From assembly GCA_907163345.1 (NCBI GenBank), contig CAJQUN010001255.1, positions 1-64,000 of the forward strand: a stretch of DNA of 64,000 nucleotides, read 5' to 3'. The translations under genes were made by a program, and so were the position numbers. The first letter of the stretch is position 1, and every line of letters begins with the position of its first letter. Below, in pieces: positions 1-13,559 of the stretch. The notes under the pieces were generated by a model. It did no database searches. It was not told the DNA's origin and was given only the letters and a program-made list of their open reading frames with translations. Source of the DNA: Haberlea rhodopensis (lineage: Eukaryota > Streptophyta > Magnoliopsida > Lamiales > Gesneriaceae).

Positions 1-2045
1 TTCAAGTATCGATTGGCTTGATTGAATTGGGCAAATGGCCATTCTGGATTCTCCCTTCCACTCAGCCGAATCCTAGAAAACAAGAATGTCCCAGGGGGGC
101 TATTTCCACTCTTCATCCAGCACGGCTCATAAATGCAAAATACTTGCAAATTCACCGGAAGCCAACAATGGAGACGGTGGTCCATCCAAAGTTGTTCCCA
201 CAAAAAAGGAGAAAGGCTCAGGTGGTGAGTGATTCTGAGCAGACGATCTCAGAATTTGCTGAGTCACCACCTCTTCCCTCACCAAAAAAGCAACAAACAC
301 CCGCAAAAGAAACCATGTTGTCCCCTAGAAGCAAGTCTCTGTTGTTGCTGCCACTGAAATCAGCAGAGGTCACCGTTGCTGATCAGGATATCAACCCTGA
401 AATTGTTTCAACCGTGGAAGAAATTGAGGTTGATGCATCTTTGGCCACTGTCCCTACCGTGCTAGCATCTACTGATGTCAACCCCACCGACCTGTCTCTA
501 AGTTCCTGCATGGGTGCAGGCTCTTTTACTCTTAGCCTCCGACCGCCAAAGATAGGATGTTCCCACTGCCATCCTCCATTCACACCTGCCGGAAGAGGCA
601 AAGTTGCAGTGGAACTTGTCTCCACACCAGTGGTGACTGAAATTGCTCTGGTAATTGAAGAAGTGGAAGCCCAGCTGCAACCACAAATGTAGATCTTTGA
701 AAATGGGTGAAAGCTCGTCTGAAAGTCCGTTTCAATGGTATTCAAATAGGCGAGGATTGATGAAAATCTCATCCTCGAGTATCTTCAGATCCAGGTCATG
801 AAGAAGGGTCTGAAACTAAGGGAAGTGTTCTGGATGATGTAGTACCTCGGTGGACTTCAAGCTCTAGTCCAGTCTCGTCTTAAGGAGTTCAATTCTGACT
901 CGGGGTCATGGCTGTGCTCAACGCCTTGGGTCCCAAACTTACAATGGACGAGGACACACTGCATGACCTCAAGGTCATGATGGGCTTACGCTCATGCTCT
1001 GTCCAACTGTGATTACCTCAAGCCCCAACTACTGACAGGAGCATGGTTGTTGTGACCCCATCAGAGGTCTCGTGGTAAACCCCTCCCTCTACTGTCTTAT
1101 TACCTGAACCAACTGCCTCCCCTGGACAAATTACTGTATCTGATCAACATCCTGTGTTGGTGGATGTTGATCCTCTCAACGTAGATACAATAATTTAATC
1201 AGTGGTTCATCAAGTCAACCTCTCTTCAGAGGATGATGAATCTACTGAGTCCTCACCATTTTCCATGAATGCTGAGTTGCCAGTTATTACTGTCGTTGAT
1301 CAGTCTAGTGCTAATTCTGCCAAGGTATCTGCCGACATTGCCTGCTTGCTGTTCCACCTGCTGATGGTTCTGTTGAAGCTGATATAGTTGTGGAAGTTTC
1401 TGATGTGGATGCTCACCCCTGCCGCCTCGTCTGCCGAAGTATCCGCTGAAGTTACTACATCTGATGATCTGACTATTGCTGCCTTATCTGCTGATCCTTC
1501 AAGTCTAGTCCCTGTTGCTGGTGTTGCTGATCAAGCTGGTCCCTCATCATTTGCCCAAACTTTGACCAGTGATCCCCCTGAGGACTTCTTCGATTTTCCT
1601 GAACAAAGTGATGAATAAGCGCCTTCCAATTTTGCTGCTAAGCTAGTTCAGTTGTCCACTGTTATCTCCAACTTGGCTGGCAAAGTCTCCAAACTCAAAC
1701 AAGAAGAAAGAGACGTCAATCATGAAATTGGTAATCTACGACGCCACACTGACTCCCAGTTCAGGGACATCTACCGAGATGTAAACCTTATGTCTGATAA
1801 GGTCACAAGTTTTCAACAATTTGTCACAAAGGCCTTTTCAGACTCCTTCTCCAAGATGGGCAAGCCCGACTTACACTCAACCAGCAGAATGAATCTCTTC
1901 ATGCTGCTACCACACTGGAGCTTGGAGGGAAGATTGATGATATTCATCAGAAGTTTTCTGAGCAGATGGCATCTATGCAAGCAATTTTTGCCTCACTGTT
2001 ACAATGTCATTCTCAAGCTTCAGGCCCCCACCAATATAGACTAAT
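1..2045 (+). pseudogene. Env-like ORF remnant of a SIRE-type copia element
   Basis: This stretch holds broken plus-strand reading frames (about 18-692, 1202-1618 and 1652-2044) that together look like the long variable ORF found after pol in SIRE/Maximus copia elements. The first frame is rich in Ser, Pro, Glu and Val. The middle frame has repeated SAEVSAEV-like acidic stretches. The last one (1652-1850) reads as a heptad-rich coiled coil (SNLAGKVSKLKQEER onwards). Stops and frame changes interrupt it, so it is not expressed as one protein. It lies just upstream of a SIRE-type 3' noncoding region and LTR, which supports the assignment. The element's pol lies outside the window. The env-like label rests on position and composition. 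No fusion peptide or convincing membrane segment is visible. Confidence 0.55.
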
Positions 2046-3147
2046 TGGATCTTCATTCAGGCGAGCAAGGGTTTTATAATTCTGCTGATCTGAGCAACAG
2101 TCTTCCCAGTGTCACGCGTACTGTTCAAAGGCTACATGAACACATCAGACCTAATTAGTCACGAAGAAGGGGACCAGTCCCCGAAAGCCAATCATCTGTT
2201 GTGCTGAAGAACCAAGTCAGTCGAGACCTTTACCCCAGCAGAGGCCACACAGTCAACGACAAACACCTACTGACACACCTCCCTCACCCCGTGACTACTC
2301 AAAGCATTGGTTGTGACGCCCACAGTAACACATTTTGTCTCCACCTGTTACTTTATGTCTTTACTACAATAAAATCATGCTTTATTGATTCAATGCTTAT
2401 CTTATTAGATTTACTTTTATTCAAGATTGATATGACACACCATAGTGCACCTTGCCACTTTTTGGCTATAAATAGCATGCTCACTGCCTCAACACATCTC
2501 ACACTACACCATGCTTATCTTACCTTTTCACTTACTATTCTTGCAACACCACTGCACTTCTAATTCATGGATTTAGTACTTATCTAAATCAACCCTACAT
2601 GGGTTGATTACTTATCTAACCCACATCTGCTAGCTCCAGCTTCACGGACCGGTCTTGGTGTTCACCATCAGCCTGGAATTTGGAAAGCAGATGCTTGGGT
2701 GCTGATGACAAAAAGGGGGAAGCAGAGACTATGATGAATGAACAGAAGATTACTTTGAAGATAACATAGTTTATTTTCTAGGTTTTCTTTTATACTAATT
2801 TCTCTGATGCACTTTCTCTCCTCTTCCCTTTGTCAACAACTCTGAAACTAGCCAGCTCGAATTATTCCATACTGGCTATGTTTCTCAAATTGCTTTTACC
2901 CACTTGAATAGATTGTAGACATATGATTGTTGTAAGAATTGTAAGATGTAAGCAGAATTCATTTTAAATAAAATGATATTCTTATTGTTAATGTTCAGCT
3001 TGATTACTACATGTAATCTGCTTATTTATCTAACAAAATTTGATACTCTCCACTGTTATGGTTCTAAATTTTAACATGTATCTATTGTTCAATGTTCAAG
3101 CAAAAGTCTCCACTGCTGAGTTTTGTCATCACCAAAAAGGGGAAAAT
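2046..3147 (+). other. 3' noncoding region of SIRE-type element 1
   Basis: This is the noncoding region between the env-like ORF and the LTR. It matches 47930-48813 in the second SIRE-type element block by block, including the 'ACATGGGTTGATTACTTATC' block. It contains a 9-bp hairpin (2587-2609, arms AATCAACCC/GGGTTGATT, loop TACAT). It also has two polypurine tracts: one at about 2708-2722 and the terminal one at 3134-3146, directly before the LTR. Confidence 0.7.
3134..3146 (+). promoter_or_regulatory. Polypurine tract of SIRE-type element 1
   Basis: AAAAAGGGGAAAA lies immediately before the LTR start. This is the expected primer for plus-strand DNA synthesis. It matches the tract at 48800-48812 before the second SIRE-type LTR. 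Confidence 0.75.
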
Positions 3148-4371
3148 TATTGGGAAAACATTTCTAAGTTTTGGTGATCACAAATATCTACTTCTTGAAG
3201 TGTCCACTGCATTGAAGCCTACTGATATAGGAAACAATGATTAACTCTACAAAGGTCCACCGGATATTAAAAGAGATAAAAAACTATGTACCGGGTGAAG
3301 AGATAAAAAGCTATATACCGAGTGAAAAGATAAAAAGAAATCTACCAGATCCAAATACCAAGAGTTATCATCTACCGGATGCAGAGAGTAAACGTTCACT
3401 GGAACAAGAGTACCAGCAGACATTAAGAAGTAATTAGTTAACTTCAGTCCATCAGACTAAGTAACTAGTAACTATTCAGTAGACGATGAAGAGGACATCA
3501 ACTGACCTTATAAGTCAGCAGATATACAGTGAAGGAGAAGTCAACAGACGTATAAAACAACAAGACAAAACAAGTACAAACTCACTCTGACAAAGGTACA
3601 ACAGACTCACTACTATACCAGCGCCACCAATAGCGTCAGAATGAAAGAGCCGTTAATTAACGGAATTGGAAAGAACACAAAAAGAATTTGGAGAAAATCA
3701 GGAAGCTGATTTTACGCAGATCTTTCCAATTGAAGAAAAGTTGTCGTTAGACTGTTGTGTCTATAAATACGTCAAAGTGAAGAATAAAGAAAGTGCTGAA
3801 AAATCATATCAAGATTCAAAATACACAAAAAACAACATTCAACAAAAGCAAAACATTCAACGCTTTCACTAAGATATTTTGAAGTTTTGCAAGAGAAGCA
3901 AAGAAGCCTTATTGCGATCTTGAAGATCAAAGCCCACTAAGTCCGCTGCTCAAAGAACACTCGAAGCGTAAGAGTTTTATATTTTGTGTGAGTGTTGTAA
4001 AACACATTGTAAGCAACTGAGAGAGTTGCTTCGCTAGGAGTTTAGGCCAAGCTGTGTGAGTGCCTAAGAAGGTTGTATACTGAAAAGTGTAATCCAAAGT
4101 CTTCTAGTGTAACTTTCCTGCAAATGAAGAATAGGAGACGTAGAAATGTTGTGCTTCGAACTTCCAGAACATATCATGTGTTATTTACTTGCTGCATATT
4201 ATCATTCAGTTACTTTAATTTACAAGTTCAGCAGACGTCTTCCGCACTATTGTTAGTGCCTGCTGACTTGCCAACAATTGAGAACCTACTACAGTTGTTG
4301 TAACAAGAAGAATCGAAATTGAGTATAGTGTTTATTCAACCCCCCTTCTAAACACTACCCCGATCCTAACA
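3148..4371 (+). repeat. 3' LTR of SIRE-type copia element 1
   Basis: The LTR is about 1224 bp. It begins TATTGGGAAAAC (normal TG changed to TA) and ends CGATCCTAACA. It aligns along its length with the LTR at 48814-50094, which keeps TGTTGGG. The start is set by the polypurine tract and the end by the CCTAACA terminus shared with other SIRE-type LTRs here. It carries a TATA box at 3762-3769. The lost terminal dinucleotide and substitutions against the second copy show an old insertion. The 5' LTR is outside the window, so the target duplication cannot be checked (right flank ATGGC). Confidence 0.85.
3762..3769 (+). promoter_or_regulatory. LTR TATA box
   Basis: TATAAATA lies in the block CTATAAATACGTCAAAG, which is repeated at 49472 onwards in the related LTR. 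It is the likely core promoter of this LTR family. Confidence 0.6.
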
Positions 4372-5533
4372 ATGGCTCTGTGTTCCATCATCATATTTTT
4401 CGCCTCACACAAACTTTTCCAAATTAGTGAAGACCCTGCTCTAGAATTTGCAACAACAAAAATCATCAAAAGGTATTTAGCTTTCAATAATCTACACAAG
4501 AACCTATGGAGTAACCTCCATGAGTGTTCGGCAGCTATAGCAGTCGATTTTAGTAATAGTAAATCCAAAAAGTGTGATGTAGACAAAAATTTATTTAAGC
4601 AATTTCTTCCCAATGGAAAGAAGAAATAATTTTAACCTTCGAACCTCTACAAAATCTTGATTCTCATTTTATTGTTTGGTTACTGCATCTTAATTTACCG
4701 TTACTACACATATTACTGTTAAATATTCATATCAGTTTTAATAAAAAATAATATCACATAAATATTTTTAATAGACTCATTTTTAAATTTAAAAAAATGA
4801 TCGCATAGAATAAGAACTTTTACAATACTAAGACTAATCAAATATAGTCTCATATAAATATTTTTAACAAATTTAGTCATATCAAAATTTTTAACAAAAA
4901 TTGTCACATAATTGAATAAGGGGGCTTTGAGACCACTTTTGATTAACAACAAAATTTGGGACTAATATTGATTAAAAAATAAAAGTTTGTGACTAGTTTT
5001 GTTTAAAAATAATTTTCATGAGAATATATTTGATTATTTCGAAAAGTTTGTGACTATATTGCAAAGATCTCAATTCTATGAGATTATTTTTAAAACTTAC
5101 GCTCAGTTTTATGGATTTATTTTGAATATTTCTTCATATATGCTCAATACTGTACCAATACAACATCGCATGACTAAATTTCATTTGAATATTTTAAGGG
5201 AACAAGAACAATTATGACTCCACCTTGCAACCTATACAGGTGAAAAACTTGAAAAAAATATTTTATGATCAAATATGTTCTCTAAAACAGCCTCGTCACC
5301 CTCCTCTATGTCGTTTTCACCCTACCATCAATCATAATAAAAAAAGTTACAAGAGATTAATTTAACTAATAAAAAAATCCCAATCTTTTTTGAAGGAGTC
5401 GTTGCAAAAATAATATTTAAAGCATTTATTATAACTGAAGTTTACATTTACATTAGTTCATACTATTTAATTGTTTTGTGGACAATCTTTCGGAAAGGAA
5501 AAGTTGCTTACATCATAGAAAATAATTTGTAAT
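4372..5533. other. AT-rich spacer with decayed MITE-like repeat
   Basis: No gene is seen. Directly after the LTR is an 85-codon open frame (4372-4629) with no recognisable domain. Between about 4725 and 5080 are phrases such as GACTAATCAAATATAGTCTC and GTTTGTGACTA in both orientations. They resemble the better preserved foldback MITE at 50148-50500, so this is probably an older member of that family. Its ends cannot be set. Confidence 0.35.
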
Positions 5534-5933
5534 GGGTGGAACTATTAGCACAAATGTGCAGTAAACCAAAAGTTAGTCCGATGAGTTTTATGAATCCTAG
5601 CCTAATTAGCTGACCTATTACAACTATAAATATGACACATATTCATCAGGGTTAGGGGAGTGAACAAAACACACCAATCTATACTCTCTCATAGATATGT
5701 TGAGACAAAACTAGCACTGATGTTGGCCTGAAGATCTGGTCAGGCTGATTGGACTCGAGGGATCAATGCTATCAGATTTACTTCGGTGAACGATAATAAC
5801 TTTTTGTGCATTATCTTTGATATTTGCATGTTTATATATGAATCAAACGCTGTCGATCCGTCCATGGGTCAAGATCTGTTTATGTTTATTTTCCGCGGCG
5901 TTGGATCTGACGCTGGGAGACGGAAACCCAACA
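5534..5933 (+). repeat. 5' LTR end of an old copia element
   Basis: The sequence ends GGAAACCCAACA directly before a tRNA-iMet-type primer site, the arrangement of a copia 5' LTR. ACTATAAATATG (about 5620-5632) could be its TATA box, and the TTCCGCGGCG block near the end is typical of this LTR type. The right end is well supported. The left end (TGGGTGG at 5534) is only the nearest plausible TG, and I could not find a matching 3' LTR. Confidence 0.5.
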
Positions 5934-5934
5934 G

Positions 5935-5948
5935 TGATATCAGAGTCA
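5935..5948 (+). promoter_or_regulatory. Primer binding site (tRNA-iMet type)
   Basis: TGATATCAGAGTCA starts one base after the LTR end. It differs slightly from the usual copia site TGGTATCAGAGC, complementary to the 3' end of initiator tRNA-Met. It fixes the LTR end and the element's orientation. Confidence 0.6.
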
Positions 5949-8289
5949 GGTTGTGCTTTGATTCATGTATTTGATAATTAACTTTTTATTAGATTGTTTC
6001 CCATCAAACTAATCGTTTTTGAAATTGCAAAAATTACGGCATCCGAAAAAATATAGAAAAAAAGTTTAAAATATGTTTTAATCGATACCCAAAAACCGTC
6101 ACCGGAAAACCAGAACTGGCCGGGAAACCATAATTCATCGTCACTCGTGGAGGAGGCAGGCGGCGGCGCACACGACAGAGAAATGTTCTCCGCCGCCTGG
6201 TGCCCCGAGAGTTGGTTGCTCTGTGCGCAAATCATGAACCAGTGGTTGTGATAGCTGTAAATCGCAACCAGTTGCGAATAGGTTCCAGGCGATGTGACGG
6301 AGAGACTCGTTGCGCGCACAATCGTTCTATTGCAAGCGTGTTGCAGCAATGACGGTGGCGCAGATTCACGACGAACTCTCCGGGAAATCGCGACCAGGTT
6401 TTGCGCGTATGCAGATGTGAAACTAGCGATTTTAGGGGAGCGGAAAGGTTCCGCGGCCAGATAGAAATCTCATGACCTTAATGTCAAGGCCGCGACGCGA
6501 GCTAGAGTTTCTGAAACCCTAGCCGCCGCCCTTCAGCTTGCCAAATCAGGAAGATGATGAATAGTACCTAGGGTTTCTGGATTGGGACCAGTTTCGAATT
6601 TTAAGAATTTTGGGGCAAATTTTTGAATTTCAAAATTTTTGGGCTGAAATATTTTGGATAATTTAGTTAATGTTGGATCCAAATTGTTTGGAGTACATAA
6701 ATTATTTTGGGTCATTTTAGATGTTTCATTTAATTTGTTAAATTTATTTTTGACTAATATTATGATTTGATGTAAAATAGTAATTTTACCAAGTAATTGT
6801 AAATTTAATTAATTAAAATTAATGAAAGTGTTTTATTTCATTTTAATTTTATCTTTGATTATCATTATGATTAGAAGGTAAAATAATGATTTACCAAGTA
6901 ATGAAAATTTAATAATTGGAAATTAAATGAAAATATTTTATTTAATTTATTAATTTTATTTTCGATTAATATGATCGTTAAACGGTAAAATAGTGATTTT
7001 ACAAATTAATTAAAATTTAATCAATTAGAAAATAAATAAAATTGTTTTATTTAATTTGTTAATTTTATTTTCAACTAATGATGTGATTAGTGGATAAACG
7101 ATAGAATACATTAATTATTGTGCTCTAACTACATGTGGTGTGATTAGTACAATTACATATGATGTAACTGTTTAGTTTAATGTTTAATTATATATGATGT
7201 GATTGCATGGTGGATAATTACAGGTCTTGACCAACATGTTTATGTGAATGTTTATGTATTTTTTCATTATAATTGTGATTTTGGTTATCGGGTCTGCGAG
7301 CCTGCTCCCTCTATTTTCTGATGTATCACACTACGGATTTGTATCAATATTCTCTTGTTTGCACGATTTAAATGTAAAATCATTAGAATTAGTGGGAGAT
7401 CCAGAGATGGAGCACCAAGAATCCAGACATGTATAATGGAAGAAAAAATGTAGTAGGATTGCATTGCATACCTGCATCACCTTAGACAGACCTGAGATCC
7501 ACGTTTGACTCATGTGGATCAATTAGAAAAATGCCGTAAACATCCATATTTATTTTTATTATGCATATGATGTATGATAAATGTTTGTTTGTATGTTTTA
7601 TTAGTACAATTGACGTTGCATGAATACAACATAGTTGCATGAATCGACAAACAAACAAACAAACACTAGATGAGATTATAAAATTATTAAATTCCTCTTT
7701 TGAATATGATTCAAAATTTTAATATCAAACTGTGAAGGGGAGCACAAATGGGTTTGTTGATTCCTGTATTTCATCAACAGTTAAGCCATGAGACAGTACT
7801 TGTGCCATGATGTATTGTCTCACCCTCGTGAGGGGCATCTGGTGTAGGAAAGCTGTGTGTTTAACTGGCACTTAATTATGAGTATGGTTCTGTTAACCTT
7901 TAAGATTGCTCAACCTCGTGCGGTCGTTTTGCCGGGCATTATTACCCGTGGGATGAGTTAGTTTGACGTGAGAATGAATAATTGGCCTGCCTTCGTAGGG
8001 TTATGTCAATCACGAGACAAATATCTTGGAGGTTGTATATGATGCAATTGTGAGCTACCTTTAGTATCATGAGGTCGGCTGGACCCTCGTCCGGCGGCTA
8101 TCATGAGCTAGTTGGACTCCAAGCCCACTAAGAAAATATGATTTTTCGTTCATTTGTTATGATGGTGATGAATTCGAAAAATTTAGTGGGAGCATTCAAT
8201 AACTAAAGTCCATGGTTTTGGAGTTAATTAATAATCAAACGGTTTGCGTATATTTTTTGTTTATTCTTAGTATTATGATTGCCGTGAAT
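5949..8289 (+). other. Long untranslated leader of the old copia element
   Basis: About 2.3 kb lies between the primer site and the first gag-like codons. It holds a GC-rich part (6100-6540), a tandem repeat (6728-7110) and blocks such as CCTCGTGCGGTCG and CCTCGTCCGGCGG (7910-8100). No open frame longer than about 60 codons has any recognisable match. Leaders of this length are known in some plant copia lineages. Confidence 0.45.
6728..7110 (+). repeat. Tandem repeat, about 3.5 units of about 107 bp
   Basis: Units begin near 6728, 6836, 6939 and 7048 (spacing about 103-109 bp). Each has the order TTTAATTTGTTAATTTTA, a GATTA/GACTA block, GTAAAATAGTGATTTTAC and ATTTAATTAATT-like text. Units differ by many substitutions, so the array is old. 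It sits inside the leader of the old copia element. Confidence 0.65.
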
Positions 8290-11200
8290 TCGATTACATC
8301 AAGTCTCGATACAAACAAATTAACTAGACCAAATTATTTTGATTGGCTATTAATTTTTTTTAAAAATAGTGCTTGCCTCTGAAATGTTGTTGGGAAGCCT
8401 CTTGTTGAAGTGCCTTTCAGATCGTCTGATGAAGAGACCATCTCACTTGAGAAGTGACTGTATGATGATCCCGAGACAGTGTGTTATATGATAGCATCAA
8501 TGTCAAATGAGTTTCAACACAGATATGAGGAATTTGCTCATACCGTTGATATTTTCCAACACCTACAAATGTTGTTTGGTGAGCGTGCACGATTTACTGA
8601 GACCCACGATCTCAAAAGTGCTATTTTTGTCTCATCTGCAATATGGGACTTCGGTCCATGAGTATGGTGTAGAAATAATATCTCTTGTTGAGAAATTGAA
8701 AAATTTTATGTGACAATACCTCATCAATTGGCTATAAATTTTATCTTATAGTCAAAATGTTGGAAACTCGTGAGTCCTTTATTCAAAAGGAGAAACAAGT
8801 TCTTCTTGTTGAATCTTCTACAATGGTAGAAAGGGTTCAAGTATAAAGAAAATGAAGAGAAATGGTTCCCGACCTAAAAAGACAAAAATGGATATAATTT
8901 CAACTAAGAAGGAGCAACAACTATGTTTTCACTGATGACAATTGACACATAAACTGCAAGAAATACCTCAACCAGAAGCATTCTGGAAATGGCGTACTTT
9001 ATATTAAAAATTAATGTTTCTATTGTTTCTACATCTTTGGTATATGATACTAATTGCGCTCACATCTTTGCAATAATTTCAACTTTGAGAAGAAGTGGAG
9101 AGCCCTAGGAACGTGACATCTACCTGAGGCTAAGTGTTGTAACAACAGTTGTTGAAAAGGATGTTTGAAACATTTATTTATTATAAAATCTTGAACTGGT
9201 TAGAAACTAGTATGAGCGATTGTTTATTTATTCCATATTTTATGAAAACATTGTTCTTATTTTGATAGAGGGTGTCATTCTTTTAAATTTGCAAATATGA
9301 TTTGCATAATTTTTAAGAACACATGTTTTATTGAATCTGGTGAGCTTATGAACGACTAGTATGATTATGTTCAAAGAATATAAAAGTGATGGTAACTTAA
9401 ACCCCACATATATTTGGCATGAGCTGATGGTCTTTTGAATTAGATTCATATCGACATATGTGAAGCACTAAATGTTAGTACAAGGGGATGTTAAATTATC
9501 TTAAAGAGAATGTGATTCTCTCACAGTAACTCTCTAAAGTTACACATTTTTTGAACATAATTCATACCAATGCAGTGACCAAAACTCCATATATGATATG
9601 GACTGAAAAACAATCCAAATATAGATTTGAGATTGTTCTACTTACGTAAAGCAGTCAGTGGGAGATGAGTTGGATAGTTGATCCATCTTATAACATTTTG
9701 TGGACTTTATATTATCAGTTGGAGACAAAGTATTTGTTTCACGAGTGTAGTCTTTCTAGAGAAAATGTTGCAATTAGAAAGGAATGACAAGATAATATAT
9801 TTGGAAGGATTCAAGAACCACAAACCACTGGAAACGTGAAAAGAGTGAAATTATTTGAGTCAACCCTGACCTTTAAAGTACACACAAACCAAGGAGATCT
9901 GAAAGTGTTTCAGGAACTCCTGGTAGATAGAATTTACTACTAGAAAGTATATTTTGACTATGGATGTGATCCTAGGAGTTTTAAGGAGGCGATGTTCGAG
10001 ACATTGGCAAGATGCCCTAAGATTCGAAATGGACTCCGTGTACTCTAATAAGGTATAGACCTTAGTAGATCATCTTATGAGAATTGTTCCAATCAGCTGC
10101 AAATGGATCTATAAGCGAAGGCTTGGAGTGGATGTGAATGTAGCAACCTTCAAAGCTAGACATGTGGGAAAATGTTATTATCATAGGCAAAGAATTGTAT
10201 GTGAGAAACTTTTCATCGGTTGTGATTCTAAAATCCATTCGAATTTTATTAGCTATATCTTCATATTATGACTATGAGATATAATAGATGGATGTGAATA
10301 CATTTTTACATGGCAGCCATATGACTTCGCAACCATTAAGAAGGTGTCCTGAAGTTTGAACTTCTGTTTTGATAACATCATCAAAGTGTTTGGTTTAGTT
10401 AAAAAATCTAGAAGTGACATGTGTGTACAAAAGGGTCAGTGGGAACGGTTACATTTGTAATGCTTTAAGTGGATGATATCCTACTCATTATGAATGATAT
10501 TGGAGTAATCAATAAAAACATGATTATCTATTAATTTCTATATGAAATATTTGAGAGAAGCGTCATACGTGCTTGGCATAATGATCCATATGGATAGGTC
10601 TAAAGGATGCTTAAGGTCTCTCAATCTATGTACATAAACATTGTGCTAAAGGCTTTATCATGGAATAGTCGAAAAGAGGTAACCTCCCAATATGTCATAG
10701 TATTCATCTCTCGAGTCAATGGGTCTTAAGATTGATAAGGAGAGTGAAAAGATGACATTGGTACCTTATGTTTCGATTTTTAATAGCATAATGTATGCTA
10801 TGTTATGTACTCGGCCTGATGTAAAGTATGTTCTTAGTGTAATGAGCATACATCAGACAGATCCCGGTGAAGGTCACTGAAAAACTGTGAAAATAATCCT
10901 CAAGTACTTATGAAGAACTTAGGATATGTGCATGGTTTTTTGATCTGTAAATGGAGAAATAAAAGTTGAAAGGTAAACTGATGCTAGTTTTTAGTCGGAT
11001 GTAGATGACTCCTAACTGATGTTTGGATTTGTATTTAAGCTTAATGGTGGTGTTGTATCTTGGAAAAGTTCCAGTTAAGACATCACAATGGCTTCCTCCA
11101 TTGAAGCTGAATATATTGTAGCATACGACGCAGCAAAGAGACAGTTTTGATATGAAATATCCAAGAGTTGGGTGTAATTTATAGTACAGTTTATACAGTC

Positions 11201-11300
11201 TCTGTGTACTATGACAATAGTTGAGCTATTATGAATAGCCAAGATCTCATCAGTATCCAAACATATATTGAGAAAATATCATCTAATGAGAAAGATGATA
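8290..11300 (+). pseudogene. Eroded copia gag-pol
   Basis: Translated fragments follow copia order but are cut by many stops and frameshifts. Gag: LNTNKLTRPNYFDWL at about 8310 and CYMIASMSNEFQHRYEEF at 8479. The zinc knuckle near 8930 is destroyed. A protease-like VYDTNCAH lies near 9040. RT: VPISCKWIYKRRLG at 10077-10130, then a VDDILLI motif at 10466-10490 whose usual Tyr codon is the stop TAA. RNase H: YAMLCTRPDVKYVLSVM (10795-10850), VVSWKSSS and SSIEAEYIVAYDA (11090-11135). The integrase part (9450-9700) is barely readable. The element belongs with the LTR and primer site at 5534-5948. No functional protein can come from it. Confidence 0.7.
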
Positions 11301-13559
11301 GATGTGACATTATTATCGAGAGAATTGCTTCAACAGAAAAATATAGTGAATCCACTGACAAAGCTTATAACGATTGATGTCTGTCAGATATCTTGGGAAG
11401 ATGGTCTTGAGACACATGAGTAATGTGTCACTTCTTAATCTGTTTACCCATGCATCTTGATGTATTGATGAAGTTCTTAAGATTACTATAGTCAATAGAA
11501 TGTGGTTACGCATATGATGGTGATGAAATACATTGTCGACTGCAATTTCTAAATGTTCCTGGTCGATGAGCCTTCGAGAATGGGATATTGATATATGCTT
11601 GTTAGAGACTGGTATTCATAATATGTCTCGTGTAGTGGGCCGCGTTTCATCGGCGTTGGCTTGTAGAAGTCAGCACACATGAATAGGTGCTCATTAGGAA
11701 TGAGTTCATTGAACGACCCTACTCGGTATTCTATAAGTGGTTACCATTTGTCGAGTATAGAATTCCTAGTCATAGTTGTGCACCACTACCACTCATGACC
11801 TGATGCGTCATTGATGTATTGATAGATAGCTGTGTACTTTGATTTAATGACTGATCACATGCGGGTCATAAAATTGTTATTTTCGGTATTCAGTGATGCT
11901 GTCAGAGGCCTATGATTGTCGTTGAGGATTCACCACTGGTCTTGATGAACCAGGATGTCCTATGTGTTTTTCTGTATATGATTCAAGGAATCTCTGGTCA
12001 GAGTGGGTAATGCTTGTGAAAAATATGTTTTTCATATACAAAAACAATGAATCATATAACGTGAAACAAATACATAGTTATTGAAATCATAAGGGGCATC
12101 GACCAACCTATACCCTAGATTCAATCGGGATATGAGTGAAAGGAATATACTGTACGCTGATTATGACTGGCAGGTTCTTGTGCATTGCTAGTCATTTGTA
12201 TCCAGGTCATCGTGAAGCGCAGATGCTAGGCGTTATCCACGATCGAGTAGGTTGTTGCTGAAATTATATTTCGGCAATTGTCTATGAAAGGAGTTTAATT
12301 GACAATTGGGCATTTAGGGTAAGCCCAAAGAAGTTATTTGACTTCTAAAATCACAAATGTTGTGATCATACTGCTATGATGCACTTGAGCCCTGTTGAGT
12401 CATAATCAACCGGCCACCGATCTATCGATGAGAATTGAGCCTTAAATGTTAAGTGCTCGAATTGACTGGTTTAGAAGATATGAATTTAATTTTTGAAAGC
12501 TTCCCACTTTAGTGGAGTTTCTATATTTGAAAATATTTCATGTAAGTTGTCAAATTAGAATCTTAGTCTAAAAAATTGGTCATTGTTTACATGTTTAATC
12601 ATTTTTTACTAGAGTTTTGACATAGAGTCGAACGTGTCAATAACATTCGGCTTCATGCCATAAATTTCGGCCCTACATAAGCGCGCTATTGAAAAATAAC
12701 TAAAATAATGGCCAATTTATTGAGCTAAAACTATAATTTGCCGACTTACAATATTTAAAATATAATCAATTTATACTACCAAAATTGTATTTTGAGCTAA
12801 GCAAAGGTTCACTATGAAAATGATATGGAGTGAAAAGGCGCATCAAATAATACTGATCAGCCAAACTAATAATTTCTTGGCTAGTACAGTAGTTAGGTAC
12901 TTTTCTACGTACCCATTTTTTATTAACTACATACTTTATTAATAATTTCTTTGTTATTATATTTATTAAACAAAAAATTAACAGAAATATTTTTACTTAT
13001 CTATGTTATTATAGATACATGCTTTAGTTTTTTTTTTTTTTTTAAAAAGAAAGCTAGGAACATGTTTTCTCATAAAGAAAATCATATAACTTTTTATGCA
13101 AAATAACAAAAAATTTAAAAATAATCAAAGATGTCAGAGACGAGGAAAAAGAAGACGAGTGCTCCGATCGAACAACCCTTATTAATCCCTTAAAGGATTT
13201 ATAAGTAAGGGAATCTTGTGCAAATTAAAGGCACTACAAACTTGTTGTTAGAGAATCGATAATAAATTATTCAATCTTTTTATAAGTTTGGACTTTTATA
13301 TGAGACTATAATTTCAAAACTCATAAAGAATAATTTCAATCTCTCTACAACCTCGAGCTTTTAGATGAAATTCAACAAATTATATATATATATATTTTTT
13401 TATAAAAAAAAATAGTGATTCAAAACTAGTTTTGCAATCTTTGTCATTATAGATTTGATACACTTTTAATTAAGAGTATGAGTGGCTAGTACAAATCGAT
13501 CCATACATAATGATACGAGTCATTCTTACATGAGACTTTGTCTGATTTAGAGTGTGTGT
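11301..13559. other. 3' region of the old copia element and AT-rich spacer
   Basis: From 11301 to about 12480 the sequence is of mixed composition and may be the copia 3' noncoding region. I could not match it to the LTR end at 5534-5933. From 12480 to 13559 it is strongly AT-rich, with a T run at 13028-13042 and a short (TA)n at 13380-13394. No gene, TIR pair or tRNA is recognised. Confidence 0.3.

Noticed and set aside
4372..4629. 85-codon ORF starting exactly at the base after the SIRE LTR
   Set aside because: No domain is recognised, an equally long frame lies on the other strand and the surroundings are decayed AT-rich sequence. The position is suggestive but not enough.
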